From NCBI GenBank assembly GCA_049509915.1, contig JBEKZL010000039.1:1-55196 (forward strand): a stretch of DNA of 55,196 bases, in the 5' to 3' direction. Made by a program: the position numbers and the translations under genes. Position 1 is the first letter of the stretch. Each line of letters opens with the position of its first letter. Below the pieces are notes generated by a model. That model was not told the DNA's origin and made no database searches. It was given only the letters and a program-made list of their open reading frames with translations. Below are positions 33,391-42,347 of this stretch, in pieces. This DNA is from JBEKYD01 sp049509915 (GTDB lineage: Bacteria; Acidobacteriota; Terriglobia; Bryobacterales; Bryobacteraceae).

Positions 33391-35496
33391 ATGAGTGTCG
33401 AGATGAACGACTTCAAACCGCGCCGTGTGTTGGCGGTAATTCCGATTGCAGCGCTGATTGCATCTTTCCTTGTGGTTAACGCGGTTGGGCCATACGATCT
33501 GGTTGGCAGGGTAGATCCGGAATATGTGGAACTCTTCAATTCCCTGAGTTTGCCGACCTTTCATGCGCCGGCAAACATGGCCCACCCTGGCACTACGCTG
33601 CAGGAGCTGGGAAGCGCAATCATCTTGACAAAATGGGCGTGGGGCAACTTTTGGGGGAATTGGGCACCCCTGGAGACATCCGTATTAACTCACGCCCAGG
33701 ATTATCTGCATGCCATCAACTTTGTTCTTAATCTTCTGTTGAGCTTGACTATGTATTTGGCGGCGCGCGCGATCTATCGCGTGTCGCGGTCGCTACCCGC
33801 GGCACTCGCATTGCAATGCAGCTTTGTACTGTTCTGGCAACTGACAGTCATGCAAAGCCGGGTGATGCCCGAACCACTCTTGATTTCTGTGATGTATGTA
33901 CTCATGATCGCCCTGGCGCGCGTGGTGTGGCATGCGGAAGAGGTTAGCGGCGAAAGGAGCGGGAGGCTTCCCGCGATTGCCGGCGCGATTTTTGGCTTTG
34001 GCGTGGTGACGAAGCTGTCTATCTTGCCGGTGGCGAGTGTCGTGCTGCTGTTCGGAGGCTGGAGGCGGATTCGCGGGTTTGTCGCAGGGGCGATTGGCGG
34101 GACAATACTGTTCCTGATTCCGGTGACTACAAGAATTCCGGAGGCGGCCGGGTATTATTGGCGCTTCTTTTCGCACACGGGCTATTACGGGCAAGGGAGT
34201 GAGGGACTCCCGGCGGCTTCAGTCCTGAGGGGGAACCTGATCGCAATACTGAACGAAGAGCCGTTTCTGGGATGGATGTTCTTGATTTACTCGGCCATAC
34301 TCTTATTCGGCTGGTGGAAGCGGCCAACTGAGGCGGCGCTAAACGGGGGGGCGCCCGATGGACGCATGCTCCGCATGGTGGTGTTTTCCGGTTGGACCAC
34401 GACAGTGATCGCGGCTGCTCTCGTCGCGCAGCATTTCCGGACCCATTATTTGCTGCCCGCGATGATGTATGACGGGTTCGTGAACGCGGCGATCGTCGCG
34501 CACTACGGAGGCCGCCTGCGGCGATCCGTGAAGATTCCGTTGGCGGCCTGCTGTATCGCTCTTGTGCTCTGTGGGGCCGTAAGAACCGGCGGCCGCGCGG
34601 TAGTGTGGGCGGAAGGGCAGCGTGCCGAGCGGGCCGACGACGCGAAGCTGATGGAGAAGGTCCGGGCGATGCCGGAGTGCCTTCAGATGGGGTTCAATTA
34701 CTCGGCGGCGCCGATGAGGGCCTTGCATTTCGGAGATCAGTTGTCGGATTTCCAGCAGGGACCGATGCTGGCAGCCCTATACCCCGGGTCGCTGAGCTAC
34801 TCGTGGCAGGATGGCAAGGCACTGTCGTTTACCGGAGAGGACGAGACGCGCCACGTGACCGATCTGGTCGCTGGCGGGCGGTGCGTCTTGCTGGTGGGTT
34901 CTCTAATCTCCACCTTGGAGGGCGCCTTCGCGCTACCTCCCGGTATGACTTATAAGACCGTGGCCGTGGAGGGAAGCCAGGGCATATACCGCCTGGTTCA
35001 AAGACCTGCGCCGGCTGCGCACGGCTCAAGCAAAGACCCGGCGTTCAGGAATTTGGCGCTCGGAAAGCCGGCGACTCAAAGCAGCACGATGAGCGACGCA
35101 GGCAAGGCAGTCGATGGGAACACCGACGGAGCCTATTTTCACGGGTCGCTAAGCCACACAGGGGCGGACGAAAATGCGTGGTGGCAGGTGGATTTAGGCG
35201 CTCCGGCTAAGATCGCCAGTATTGTAATATGGAACCGCACAGACTGTTGTAGCGGCCGGTTGAGCGACTTTTGGATATTCGTTTCCGATGTGCCATTCGG
35301 GCCGAAGGACACGCCTGCGAACCTGCAAAATCGCCCCGGAACCTGGCACAACTTCCAGACCGACATTCCGAGCCCGAGCGTCGAAGTGATTGTGGGAGGG
35401 GCCCGCGGACGATATGTCCGGATTCAGCTAAACGGTAAGAACCTCCTCAGCCTCGCGGAGGTCCAAGTCTACGCTGCCACGCCCACGGCCCCGTAG
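33391..35496 (+). CDS. Membrane glycosyltransferase (GT-C) with C-terminal discoidin domain
   Basis: A 701-residue protein from ATG 33391; ATG 33403 (MNDFKPRRVLAV) or 33361 are alternatives, and the frame is open back to 33295. Multiple membrane helices span about 10-425, with loop motifs GRVDPEYVELFNSL and HPGTTLQELG as in the second transferase. Residues about 551-701 are an F5/8 type C domain closely similar to that of the first transferase (LALGKPATQSSTM, KAVDGNTDGAYF, WWQVDLGAPAKIASIVIWNR, RYVRIQLNG). Base composition is less G/C-rich than in the surrounding housekeeping-like genes. An IS21 fragment follows within 80 bases. Confidence 0.84.
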   Translation: MSVEMNDFKPRRVLAVIPIAALIASFLVVNAVGPYDLVGRVDPEYVELFNSLSLPTFHAPANMAHPGTTLQELGSAIILTKWAWGNFWGNWAPLETSVLTHAQDYLHAINFVLNLLLSLTMYLAARAIYRVSRSLPAALALQCSFVLFWQLTVMQSRVMPEPLLISVMYVLMIALARVVWHAEEVSGERSGRLPAIAGAIFGFGVVTKLSILPVASVVLLFGGWRRIRGFVAGAIGGTILFLIPVTTRIPEAAGYYWRFFSHTGYYGQGSEGLPAASVLRGNLIAILNEEPFLGWMFLIYSAILLFGWWKRPTEAALNGGAPDGRMLRMVVFSGWTTTVIAAALVAQHFRTHYLLPAMMYDGFVNAAIVAHYGGRLRRSVKIPLAACCIALVLCGAVRTGGRAVVWAEGQRAERADDAKLMEKVRAMPECLQMGFNYSAAPMRALHFGDQLSDFQQGPMLAALYPGSLSYSWQDGKALSFTGEDETRHVTDLVAGGRCVLLVGSLISTLEGAFALPPGMTYKTVAVEGSQGIYRLVQRPAPAAHGSSKDPAFRNLALGKPATQSSTMSDAGKAVDGNTDGAYFHGSLSHTGADENAWWQVDLGAPAKIASIVIWNRTDCCSGRLSDFWIFVSDVPFGPKDTPANLQNRPGTWHNFQTDIPSPSVEVIVGGARGRYVRIQLNGKNLLSLAEVQVYAATPTAP

Positions 35497-35568
35497 CGGT
35501 CGATGGAAGCCGTAGCGGTTGCGTGCTAGGGAAGCGTTCCGCTCAAATGGCGTTTCGAACGGCATGGG

Positions 35569-35661
35569 ATGCACGCCCAGTTCACGGGCGATCGTCCCGA
35601 TTTTCCAATGCTCCGCGTAAAAGCAGCGGCGAATCTGTGCCCTGGTTTCCTGGCTGATCAT
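35569..35661 (-). pseudogene. istA: IS21-family istA transposase N-terminal fragment
   Basis: ATG 35661 starts MISQETRAQIRRCFYAEHWK followed by IGTIARELGVHP, the N-terminal helix-turn-helix of IS21 IstA transposases. The similarity stops after about 31 residues and the frame continues with unrelated sequence into the antisense of the glycosyltransferase end. The catalytic DDE domain and istB are absent. It is a truncated insertion-sequence relic that marks a past rearrangement at the 3' end of the glycosyltransferase cluster. Confidence 0.75.
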
Positions 35662-35988
35662 CGAGATGGTCACCTTCTTTGTGAAATGCGCGGAAACGGA
35701 TCGATTAAGCGTCCGACCCGACCGCAAACCTGGCGGCGCAGCCACAGATCGGGCTGCGTTTCCGGCCAGCGCGCGAGAGAGCCTCGCGCGGGATCCGGGC
35801 GGCCGGGCGCCGTCTCGAATCTCGATTTCCCGCCTATTTCGATGTGTGGAGCTCCAGGATGTACTCTTGACCAACGCACTCTCCTTTCGCGTTCTCGACC
35901 TCTGATCTCCACTGAGACTTCAATACTATATAGGACTATAACCTGATCAGCCAGGCGTGGAACCCACTCGGCCACCTCTGCGCGGTAA
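35662..35988. other. Interval upstream of the istA relic
   Basis: No convincing gene. The part next to the istA start (about 35662-35720) is probably leftover IS left-end DNA. The rest is noncoding up to the end of the ABC ATPase gene. Confidence 0.4.
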
Positions 35989-37083
35989 TCATCTTCGAGG
36001 GATCCGAAGCGGCAGCACGCGGCCGGAGGCGTCGAACAGGTGCGCCTCAGCGCCGTTGAGGCGGAAGCCGGCTTGTTCGCCTTCGCGCAGCGGGCAGGCT
36101 GCATCGGCCTGCACCACGAACGTGTCGCCGCCGGGTAGACGTGAATACACGTAAGCGCGCGGGCCGAGGCGTTCGACGGCCTCCACTTCGCCTTTCAGTT
36201 CCCCGTCCGCCGCCAGGTACGCGTGCTCCGGACGGATCCCCAGTTTCACCGTCGCGCCCGGCGCCGGCCCATTCGCCCGCGCCGCGACCTCCAGGCGGGC
36301 GCCGTTCGAGAGCGTCAGAAGCAACCCCCCCGAGTCTCCGCCGGTAGCACGGGCCTCGAGGAAGTTGATCTTGGGGGCACCGATGAACCCCGCCACAAAC
36401 TGGCTAGCCGGGTTCGAATACAATTCCATCGGCGATCCCGCCTGCTCGATCCGCCCCTCGTTCAACACCACGATTCTCCCGGCCATCGTCATGGCCTCTA
36501 CCTGGTCGTGTGTGACATAGATCATGGTGGTCTGCAGTTCGCGGTGGAGTCGGACCAGTTCGAGCCGCATCTGCGCCTGGAGCGCGGCGTCCAGATTGGA
36601 AAGCGGCTCGTCGAGAAGAAAAGCCTTGGGCTGACGGACCATGGCTCGCCCGATCGCCACGCGCTGCAACTGGCCACCTGACAGGGCGCGCGGCTTGCGA
36701 TCGAGTAGAGCCTCCATCTCCAGCAGGCGCGCCACCTCGCGCGCTTTCCGTTCGCGCTCGGCCGCCGGAACTCCGGCCAGCTTCAAGCTGAACGTCATAT
36801 TCTCGGCGACGGTCATGTGGGGATACAGCGCGTAGTTCTGAAACACCATGGCGAGACCGCGTTTAGCCGGCGGCACGGCTCCGGACGGCTTCCCATCGAT
36901 GAAGATCTCGCCGCCGCTCAACTCCTCCAGCCCGGCGATCAGGCGCAGCAGCGTGGATTTACCGGAACCGGACGGCCCCACGAAGGCCACAAATTCGCGG
37001 TGCCCGATGGCCAGGTCGATGCCGTGAATGATCTCCAGGCCGCCAAACCGCTTGCACACGTTTTTCAGTTCAACTGTTGCCAT
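35989..37083 (-). CDS. Sugar ABC transporter ATPase (MalK/UgpC/SmoK type)
   Basis: A 364-residue ATPase with Walker A GPSGSGKST at residues 36-44, signature LSGGQLQRVAIGRAM, Walker B followed by DEPLSNLD, and the switch histidine in YVTHDQVEAMTM. The C-terminal third (about 240-364) is the TOBE/OB regulatory extension found in CUT1 ATPases (KLGIRPEHAYL). It would energise the two permeases encoded just upstream (13-base gap) for uptake of a polyol or sugar. Confidence 0.95.
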   Translation of the reverse strand: MATVELKNVCKRFGGLEIIHGIDLAIGHREFVAFVGPSGSGKSTLLRLIAGLEELSGGEIFIDGKPSGAVPPAKRGLAMVFQNYALYPHMTVAENMTFSLKLAGVPAAERERKAREVARLLEMEALLDRKPRALSGGQLQRVAIGRAMVRQPKAFLLDEPLSNLDAALQAQMRLELVRLHRELQTTMIYVTHDQVEAMTMAGRIVVLNEGRIEQAGSPMELYSNPASQFVAGFIGAPKINFLEARATGGDSGGLLLTLSNGARLEVAARANGPAPGATVKLGIRPEHAYLAADGELKGEVEAVERLGPRAYVYSRLPGGDTFVVQADAACPLREGEQAGFRLNGAEAHLFDASGRVLPLRIPRR

Positions 37084-37096
37084 ATTGGACTCTCGC

Positions 37097-37918
37097 CTAC
37101 TTCACCGCGCCGAAGGAAAGCCCGCGCACCAGGCGCCGCTGGCCGATCCATCCGAAGATCAGGATGGGGGCGATGGCCAACGTCGAGGCGGCCGAAAGCT
37201 TGGCCCAGAAGAGACCTTCGGGGCTCGAAAACGAAGCCGTAAACGCCGTGAAAGTGGCCGCGTTGACAGTGGTCAGATTCAGGCTCCAAAACGCTTCATT
37301 CCAGCAGAAAATCATGGAAAGCAGGCCAGTGGAGGCGATCCCCGGCATGGAGAGCGGAACCAGGATATGCTTAAGCTCGTCGCCTTGGGTGGCGCCGTCC
37401 ATGCGGCCGGCTTCCAGAATCTCGCGCGGCACCTCGCGGAAGAACGAGAACAGCATCCACACGACGATCGGCAGCACGCCCGCGCTTTCGATCGACACCA
37501 GACCCAGGCGCGTGTCCAGCAAGCCGAAACGCCGCCACAGCAGGTAAATCGGGGTGAGCACTCCCACCGCCGGCAGCATTTTGGTGGACAGCATCCACAG
37601 CAGCAGATCGCGCGTCCGCCGGGTAGGGAAGAATGCCAGGCTGTAGGCGGCGGGCACGGCGAGCGCCAGAGCCAGGAGAGTGGACCCAACCGAAACGACA
37701 ATGCTGTTCACGGCGAATTGCAGGTAATCCGCGCGCTGCAGCACGGCCGCGTAATTCGCCAGGGTCGGCCGGAACAGCAGGACGGGTGGGGTTGCGACGG
37801 CGGTGATCTCGGTCTTGAAGCCGGTGAGGAACATCCAGCCGATCGGGAAGAAGATGGCCAGGGCGGCCGACCAGCCCGCCAGCGTCAATCCCGCGCGCTC
37901 TCTCCATCTGTCGGTCAC
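37097..37918 (-). CDS. ABC transporter permease 2 (MalG/SmoG type)
   Basis: A 273-residue permease from GTG 37918, which overlaps the upstream permease stop by 4 bases (GTGA); the open frame to 38194 is an extension over that gene. About six membrane helices are visible. The cytoplasmic EAA loop, which contacts the ATPase, is REILEAGRMDGATQGDELKHILVPLSMPG in substance, around residues 170-198. It pairs with permease 1 in a CUT1-type importer. Confidence 0.92.
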   Translation of the reverse strand: MTDRWRERAGLTLAGWSAALAIFFPIGWMFLTGFKTEITAVATPPVLLFRPTLANYAAVLQRADYLQFAVNSIVVSVGSTLLALALAVPAAYSLAFFPTRRTRDLLLWMLSTKMLPAVGVLTPIYLLWRRFGLLDTRLGLVSIESAGVLPIVVWMLFSFFREVPREILEAGRMDGATQGDELKHILVPLSMPGIASTGLLSMIFCWNEAFWSLNLTTVNAATFTAFTASFSSPEGLFWAKLSAASTLAIAPILIFGWIGQRRLVRGLSFGAVK

Positions 37919-38808
37919 CGGACATCCTCCAAACCGCGCCCCACGGCGCGCATCAGAAACAGAGCCACGATGTTCGCCAGCACGATCGCAATCACTCCGC
38001 CCGCCGAGCCCGCGCCCACATCCCAATCGAGCAGGGCATCGCGAAAGATCAGGTAAGCCAGGTTGGTGGAGGCGAGGCCTGGGCCGCCGCCAGTAGTGAC
38101 GTAGATCTCCGCGAAAAGGCTCAGGAAGAAGATCGTCTCGATCATCGCCACCACCGCCATGGGCCGCAGCAGGTGTGGCAGTTCTATGTGCCAAAACACG
38201 GCTAACGGCCCGGCGCCGTCCAGCCGCGCCGCCTCCTTCTGGTCCTTATTGAGGGACTGCAACGCCGGTAACAGAATCAGCACGGCAAACGGGGTCCATT
38301 CCCACGAGACGATCGCAACGATCGCCAGCAGAGGCGCGGAAGCGAAGAAGTCCACCGGACCGAATCCGAGCGACCGCGCGATCCAGGAGAAGATGCCGAA
38401 AACCGGGTTCATGAGCATGTTCTTCCAGATCAGGGCGCTTACGGTGGGCATTACAAAGAAGGGCGCGATCACCAGAAACCGGCAGACGTCGCGGCCCGGA
38501 AAGCGGCGGTCCAGCAGCGCCGCCAGCAGCGTCCCGCACACGAGAGTGATCAGCAGCACCAGGCCCACCAGCACCAGCGTGTTGCCCATCGCCGTCCACA
38601 GAGCGCGGCCGCCCAAAAGGTAACGATAGTTTTCCAGCCCGGCAAACGCGGTCTTTGCCGGGCTGAGCAGGTTATACCGCCTCACCGAAAACCACAGCGT
38701 CATCGCCAGCGGCACGATCATCCAGAGGAACAGGACCGCCACCGACGGCATCAGGAGCAGTCGCGGGCGGAAACCGGCTGCACGGATCTGGTTCGGGACG
38801 CCGCTCAC
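37915..38808 (-). CDS. ABC transporter permease 1 (MalF/SmoF type)
   Basis: A 297-residue inner-membrane permease with six or more helices. The EAA-type loop lies around KDQKEAARLDGAGPLAVFWH, then IELPHLLRPM. The start ATG overlaps the stop of the binding-protein gene by 4 bases, and its own stop overlaps permease 2. It forms the membrane channel of the transporter with permease 2. Confidence 0.92.
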   Translation of the reverse strand: MSGVPNQIRAAGFRPRLLLMPSVAVLFLWMIVPLAMTLWFSVRRYNLLSPAKTAFAGLENYRYLLGGRALWTAMGNTLVLVGLVLLITLVCGTLLAALLDRRFPGRDVCRFLVIAPFFVMPTVSALIWKNMLMNPVFGIFSWIARSLGFGPVDFFASAPLLAIVAIVSWEWTPFAVLILLPALQSLNKDQKEAARLDGAGPLAVFWHIELPHLLRPMAVVAMIETIFFLSLFAEIYVTTGGGPGLASTNLAYLIFRDALLDWDVGAGSAGGVIAIVLANIVALFLMRAVGRGLEDVR

Positions 38809-40136
38809 TTGAGGTACCCACCACGGCGCATCGCCCGTTCGGCGCGCTCTTGCGCCGCCTGGAGCGCCTCTTTTACGGTGGAACGTCCGCTGAGCGCCGC
38901 GCTGATCTCCTGCCCCACGTCCGTGCCGATGGCCTGGAACTCCGGGATTTCGACGTACTGAATCCCCACGTACGGCACCGGTAGTACGCTGGGGTGCCGC
39001 ATGTCGGCACTCAGAATCGCGTCACGCACCAGCGTCGCAAACGGAGCCGCCCGCCGGTAGGCCGAATTGTCATAAGTCGATTTGCGCGTTCCTGGCGGAA
39101 CCAGCACCCACCCGAAGCGTTCGCCGACGGTTTCGATGTATGCGCGGCTGGTGGCCCACTTGACGAACTGGCGGGCGGCGGCGGCGTTGCGCGTGGAGGC
39201 CGGAATGGCCAGAGACCAACTCCAGGCCCACGCCGCTCCAGTCGGGAACCTGGCCACCGGTGCCTTCGCGAAGCCCGTGACGCCCGCGACGCGGCTCTGG
39301 CTGGGGTCCAGGATGTAGCCGGCCGCGGACGTGGCGTCCACCCAGATCGCGCAATTGCCGTTGGCGAAAAGCGCGCGCATTTCGTTGTGCCCGTCCGTGG
39401 TAGCTCCCGGCGGCCCGTACCGTTTCATCACGTCGACATAGAACGAGACCGCCCGGATCCAGGGCTCGGTAGTCAGCTGCGGCTTCCAGTCCAAGTCCAT
39501 CCAGCGGCCGCCGAAGGTGTAGACCAACGTGCTCAGGTACGCCATGTTCTGCCCCCAGCCGGGCTCGCCGCGTAGACATATACCGTAGACGTTGTGCGCG
39601 GGATCGTGGACGGCCGCTGCGAACCGGCGTATGTCCTCATAGGAGGGCTGCTCCGGCATCTCCAGTCCGGCTTTTTGGAAAAGGTCTATTCTGTAATACG
39701 TGAAAGAGCTTTCCGCATACAGCGGCGCCGCGTAGAGACGGCCCTTGTAGGTGAGCGCCTGGCGCACCACCTCGAAAATGTCATCGTAGTCGTACTCGGA
39801 GCTGAAGCCGTCGACCGGCAGAAGCCACCCTTGTTCGGCCCAGAGCGGTGTTTCATACGACCCGATCGTGACGACATCAAACGTGTTCCCGCCCGTCGCG
39901 ATATCCACCGTGAGCCGCTGCCGCAACACGCTTTCGCCGAGGACCACCCAGTTCAGGTGAATGCCTGTGCGCATCTCGAAATCTTTCGAGAGCCGCTGCA
40001 TCAGGATCATGTCTGCGTTGTTGACCGTGCCGATAGTGAGTTCAGGACGTAAGCGCGGCGTAGAGACAATCCATGCGACCGCCGCAAGCGCGAGCGCGCC
40101 GAAAACGTACATCAGCCTCTGTTTGGCCGATTCCAT
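38805..40136 (-). CDS. Polyol-type extracellular solute-binding protein
   Basis: A 443-residue protein from ATG 40136. A basic start (MESAKQRLMYVFGALALAAV) forms the signal anchor without a clear lipobox. The mature protein has the CUT1 binding fold, with RQRLTVDIATGGNTFDVVTIG and YETPLWAEQGWLLP, which are characteristic of mannitol/sorbitol-binding proteins (SmoE/MtlE). I therefore infer polyol uptake. No polyol dehydrogenase or kinase lies beside the operon, which is unusual for this transporter class. The frame is open to 40301 but carries no signal-like start there. Confidence 0.88.
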   Translation of the reverse strand: MESAKQRLMYVFGALALAAVAWIVSTPRLRPELTIGTVNNADMILMQRLSKDFEMRTGIHLNWVVLGESVLRQRLTVDIATGGNTFDVVTIGSYETPLWAEQGWLLPVDGFSSEYDYDDIFEVVRQALTYKGRLYAAPLYAESSFTYYRIDLFQKAGLEMPEQPSYEDIRRFAAAVHDPAHNVYGICLRGEPGWGQNMAYLSTLVYTFGGRWMDLDWKPQLTTEPWIRAVSFYVDVMKRYGPPGATTDGHNEMRALFANGNCAIWVDATSAAGYILDPSQSRVAGVTGFAKAPVARFPTGAAWAWSWSLAIPASTRNAAAARQFVKWATSRAYIETVGERFGWVLVPPGTRKSTYDNSAYRRAAPFATLVRDAILSADMRHPSVLPVPYVGIQYVEIPEFQAIGTDVGQEISAALSGRSTVKEALQAAQERAERAMRRGGYLK

Positions 40137-40281
40137 TGCGACTACTGTAACACCCGCAACATATTTCCCGCGGCGGCGATGCCGCTGCCCGCATGGAAGC
40201 GCCCCCCTGGTGGAAAGTCCGGCCATCGCATGGTGTTCGCGATCAGCAACGGTGCGGTAAGAGGCGTCATGCCGTCGAGAT

Positions 40282-41947
40282 CTATTGCAGCCGCCGGGCA
40301 TCGCTGTCCCGAGTCAATTTATCGACGTACACGGCGCACGCCGCACTTCGCAACCTTGCCTTCCGGACAGGCCCTTCATTGCTCAATTCGATGTACGCGC
40401 GAGTCTGGAGATCGAGTTTCGGCCACTTCGGCAGGCCCGGGCCGTTAGGATCGCCGGTTTTGGCGAAGTTCGTCCAGTACCGTTGCATTGCGGCCGACAG
40501 CTTGCGGACGTTTTCGTCCGGCTCCTGATCGCCCAAAATGCCGAAGACGAAACCGAGTTCGGCCGAGTGCAGTGGCGGATGAGAGGCGGTTCCTCCCGTG
40601 AACTCATATTCCCAGGTTGGGGCCACCGCACTGTGCCATCCGGCCATGGCCACCGCCTCGCAGCGGAATGAGTTATCAGTGCCGAACTGAGCATCAGCCG
40701 GACCATAGGGCGGATAACCGGAGACCTGATTCTCACCCCCGCTCAAACCGTAGATCTTCAGGGCGCGCTCCAACAGGTCCGGGTACTTGCCATAGCAAGT
40801 CTCGACGTGGCCTTTGAGCGCGGCTGCAATATCCTCGGGCGAGCGATCGGCGCCACCCCTGCCGCCGCCGCTTTCGTGCCCGTTGTTGCCCACGATCATC
40901 GCCAGAGGCAGTTCCTTGCCGGAGCGGTAAACTTCGGGCGAAAACTGCGGGACAACGTACCGGTCCATGCCAACATCCAGGATCAGGCCGTTCAGCCCCT
41001 TGCGAAACTCCGGCAGTGCGGCCAGGACTTCCGATGCGGGTATTCGGCGAAGGAACTCGATCGCGCCCGTCGAGGGGGCCTTCAGCGCCTGCGCCAGGAT
41101 CACGCCTAATTGCTCCGTCTGCGCCGGCGTCTGCAGGCGCTTGTCGCTGACCATGGGGCTGCCGCTCTCGGCGATCGCTTTCTGTAAGAGACCTTTTGCC
41201 AACGGTGAGGTCAGCAGGATGCTTATGTTCTGCGCGCCGGCGGATTGGCCGAACGCTGTGACATTGGCCGGATCTCCGCCGAAATGGGCGATATTGTCGC
41301 GCACCCATTCCAGCGCGGCGATCTGATCCAGCAGACCGTAGTTTCCCGAGGCGTGGTTGGGAGATTCCGCGGTGAGTTCGGGATGTCCGATGAAGCCGAA
41401 CAGGCCGAGGCGGTAGTTGATGGTCACCACGACGACGTTATGTCGGGCGAGGCTGGCGCCGTCGAATGGCGGCTCGATACCTCCGGCGCCGAGCGCGGAA
41501 CCGCCGGTATTGCCGCCGCCGTGAATCCAAAACATGACCGTCTTCTTCGTTTTGGGCGGCCATTCCGGCGTCCAGATGTTCAGAAACAGGCAGTCCTCGC
41601 TACCCCTCGCGGCGGAAACTTTGTTCCAGCCGCTGTCGGCCTGCGCGCAGCTAGCGCCGTACTCAACAGCCCGGCGCACGCCGGTCCAGGATTTGACCGG
41701 CTGAGGCTCGCGCCAGCGCAAAGCCCCCACCGGGGGGGGCCGCGAACGGAATGCCTTTGAAAACCGCGCCTCCCGGCGAAGGCAGAAGCGAGCCCTGTAC
41801 CTGCCCTCCGGTAACGGCAACTACCGGCGCGTCGCGCGTCTGGGCCAGAGACACCGGAATCAAACATAGGGCGGCGATGCTCAGGGCACTCAGACAAACG
41901 ACGAGGCACCGAATACAGGACGATTTGCGTGTCAAGGTTGTCGACAT
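40282..41947 (-). pseudogene. Exported type-B carboxylesterase, frameshifted at a C8 run
   Basis: ATG 41947 begins a signal peptide (CLVVCLSALSIAALCLIPVSLAQ) and the esterase N-terminus GQVQGSL...FKGIPFAAPP, then shifts frame. From about 41735 the second frame continues as PVGALRWREPQPV and runs to 40282 with the whole catalytic part: oxyanion FWIHGGGNTGG, nucleophile GQSAGAQN, CLFLNIW and a later acidic/His region. Removing one base from the 8-base G run at 41732-41739 joins them as AAPPVGALRW. With that correction the protein is about 550 residues, normal for the family. Substrate unknown. Confidence 0.85.
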
Positions 41948-42347
41948 ATCAGACCTTTCTCATATTCTGGTGCGCCATGATCGACGTCTCAAGCGGTCTC
42001 CTTGCCGCAGGCGTGGACGCCCACGGCGCCAGCCCGTGCCGGCCCGCGACAGCGAGTCTCGGGATGGACGGGACATAAGACCGAATACGAATGACCTTAT
42101 CAGTGCCGATTTGATGGCGGCTGATGCGCCCGCCGCCCGCCCCAGCTCGGTTTTGGCAAGCTCGTCGCACGAGAGGTTTGAGCTCGGGAAGGTTCTGGTA
42201 ATCGGCCGCGCGGGCGCTGCTCGCAAGACCGGCCAGCAGAGCAAACCTGCTTCCACTCAGAGATTCAACAACGTGAATCTCTCGGATAATCTTCTTGCTG
42301 GTTTCATAATTCCGCCGCACCATTAGCTTAAGTGACTTTTGTGCCGC
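41948..42347. other. Interval with a perfect dyad and possible gene relic
   Basis: No intact gene. On the minus strand a signal-peptide-like stretch (FALLAGLASSARAAD) appears in one frame near 42220, and a fragment SCDELAKTELG follows in another near 42150. This could be the decayed start of an exported protein, but I cannot assign it. A perfect dyad lies at 42259-42282. Confidence 0.35.
42259..42282. promoter_or_regulatory. 24-bp perfect dyad, operator-like
   Basis: AGAGATTCA (42259-42267) is separated by 6 bases from TGAATCTCT (42274-42282), a perfect 9-bp inverted repeat of modest GC content in high-GC DNA. Its position downstream of the dipeptidase gene and upstream of the esterase gene (both minus strand) would allow an operator for the esterase or a weak terminator hairpin. 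Confidence 0.35.
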
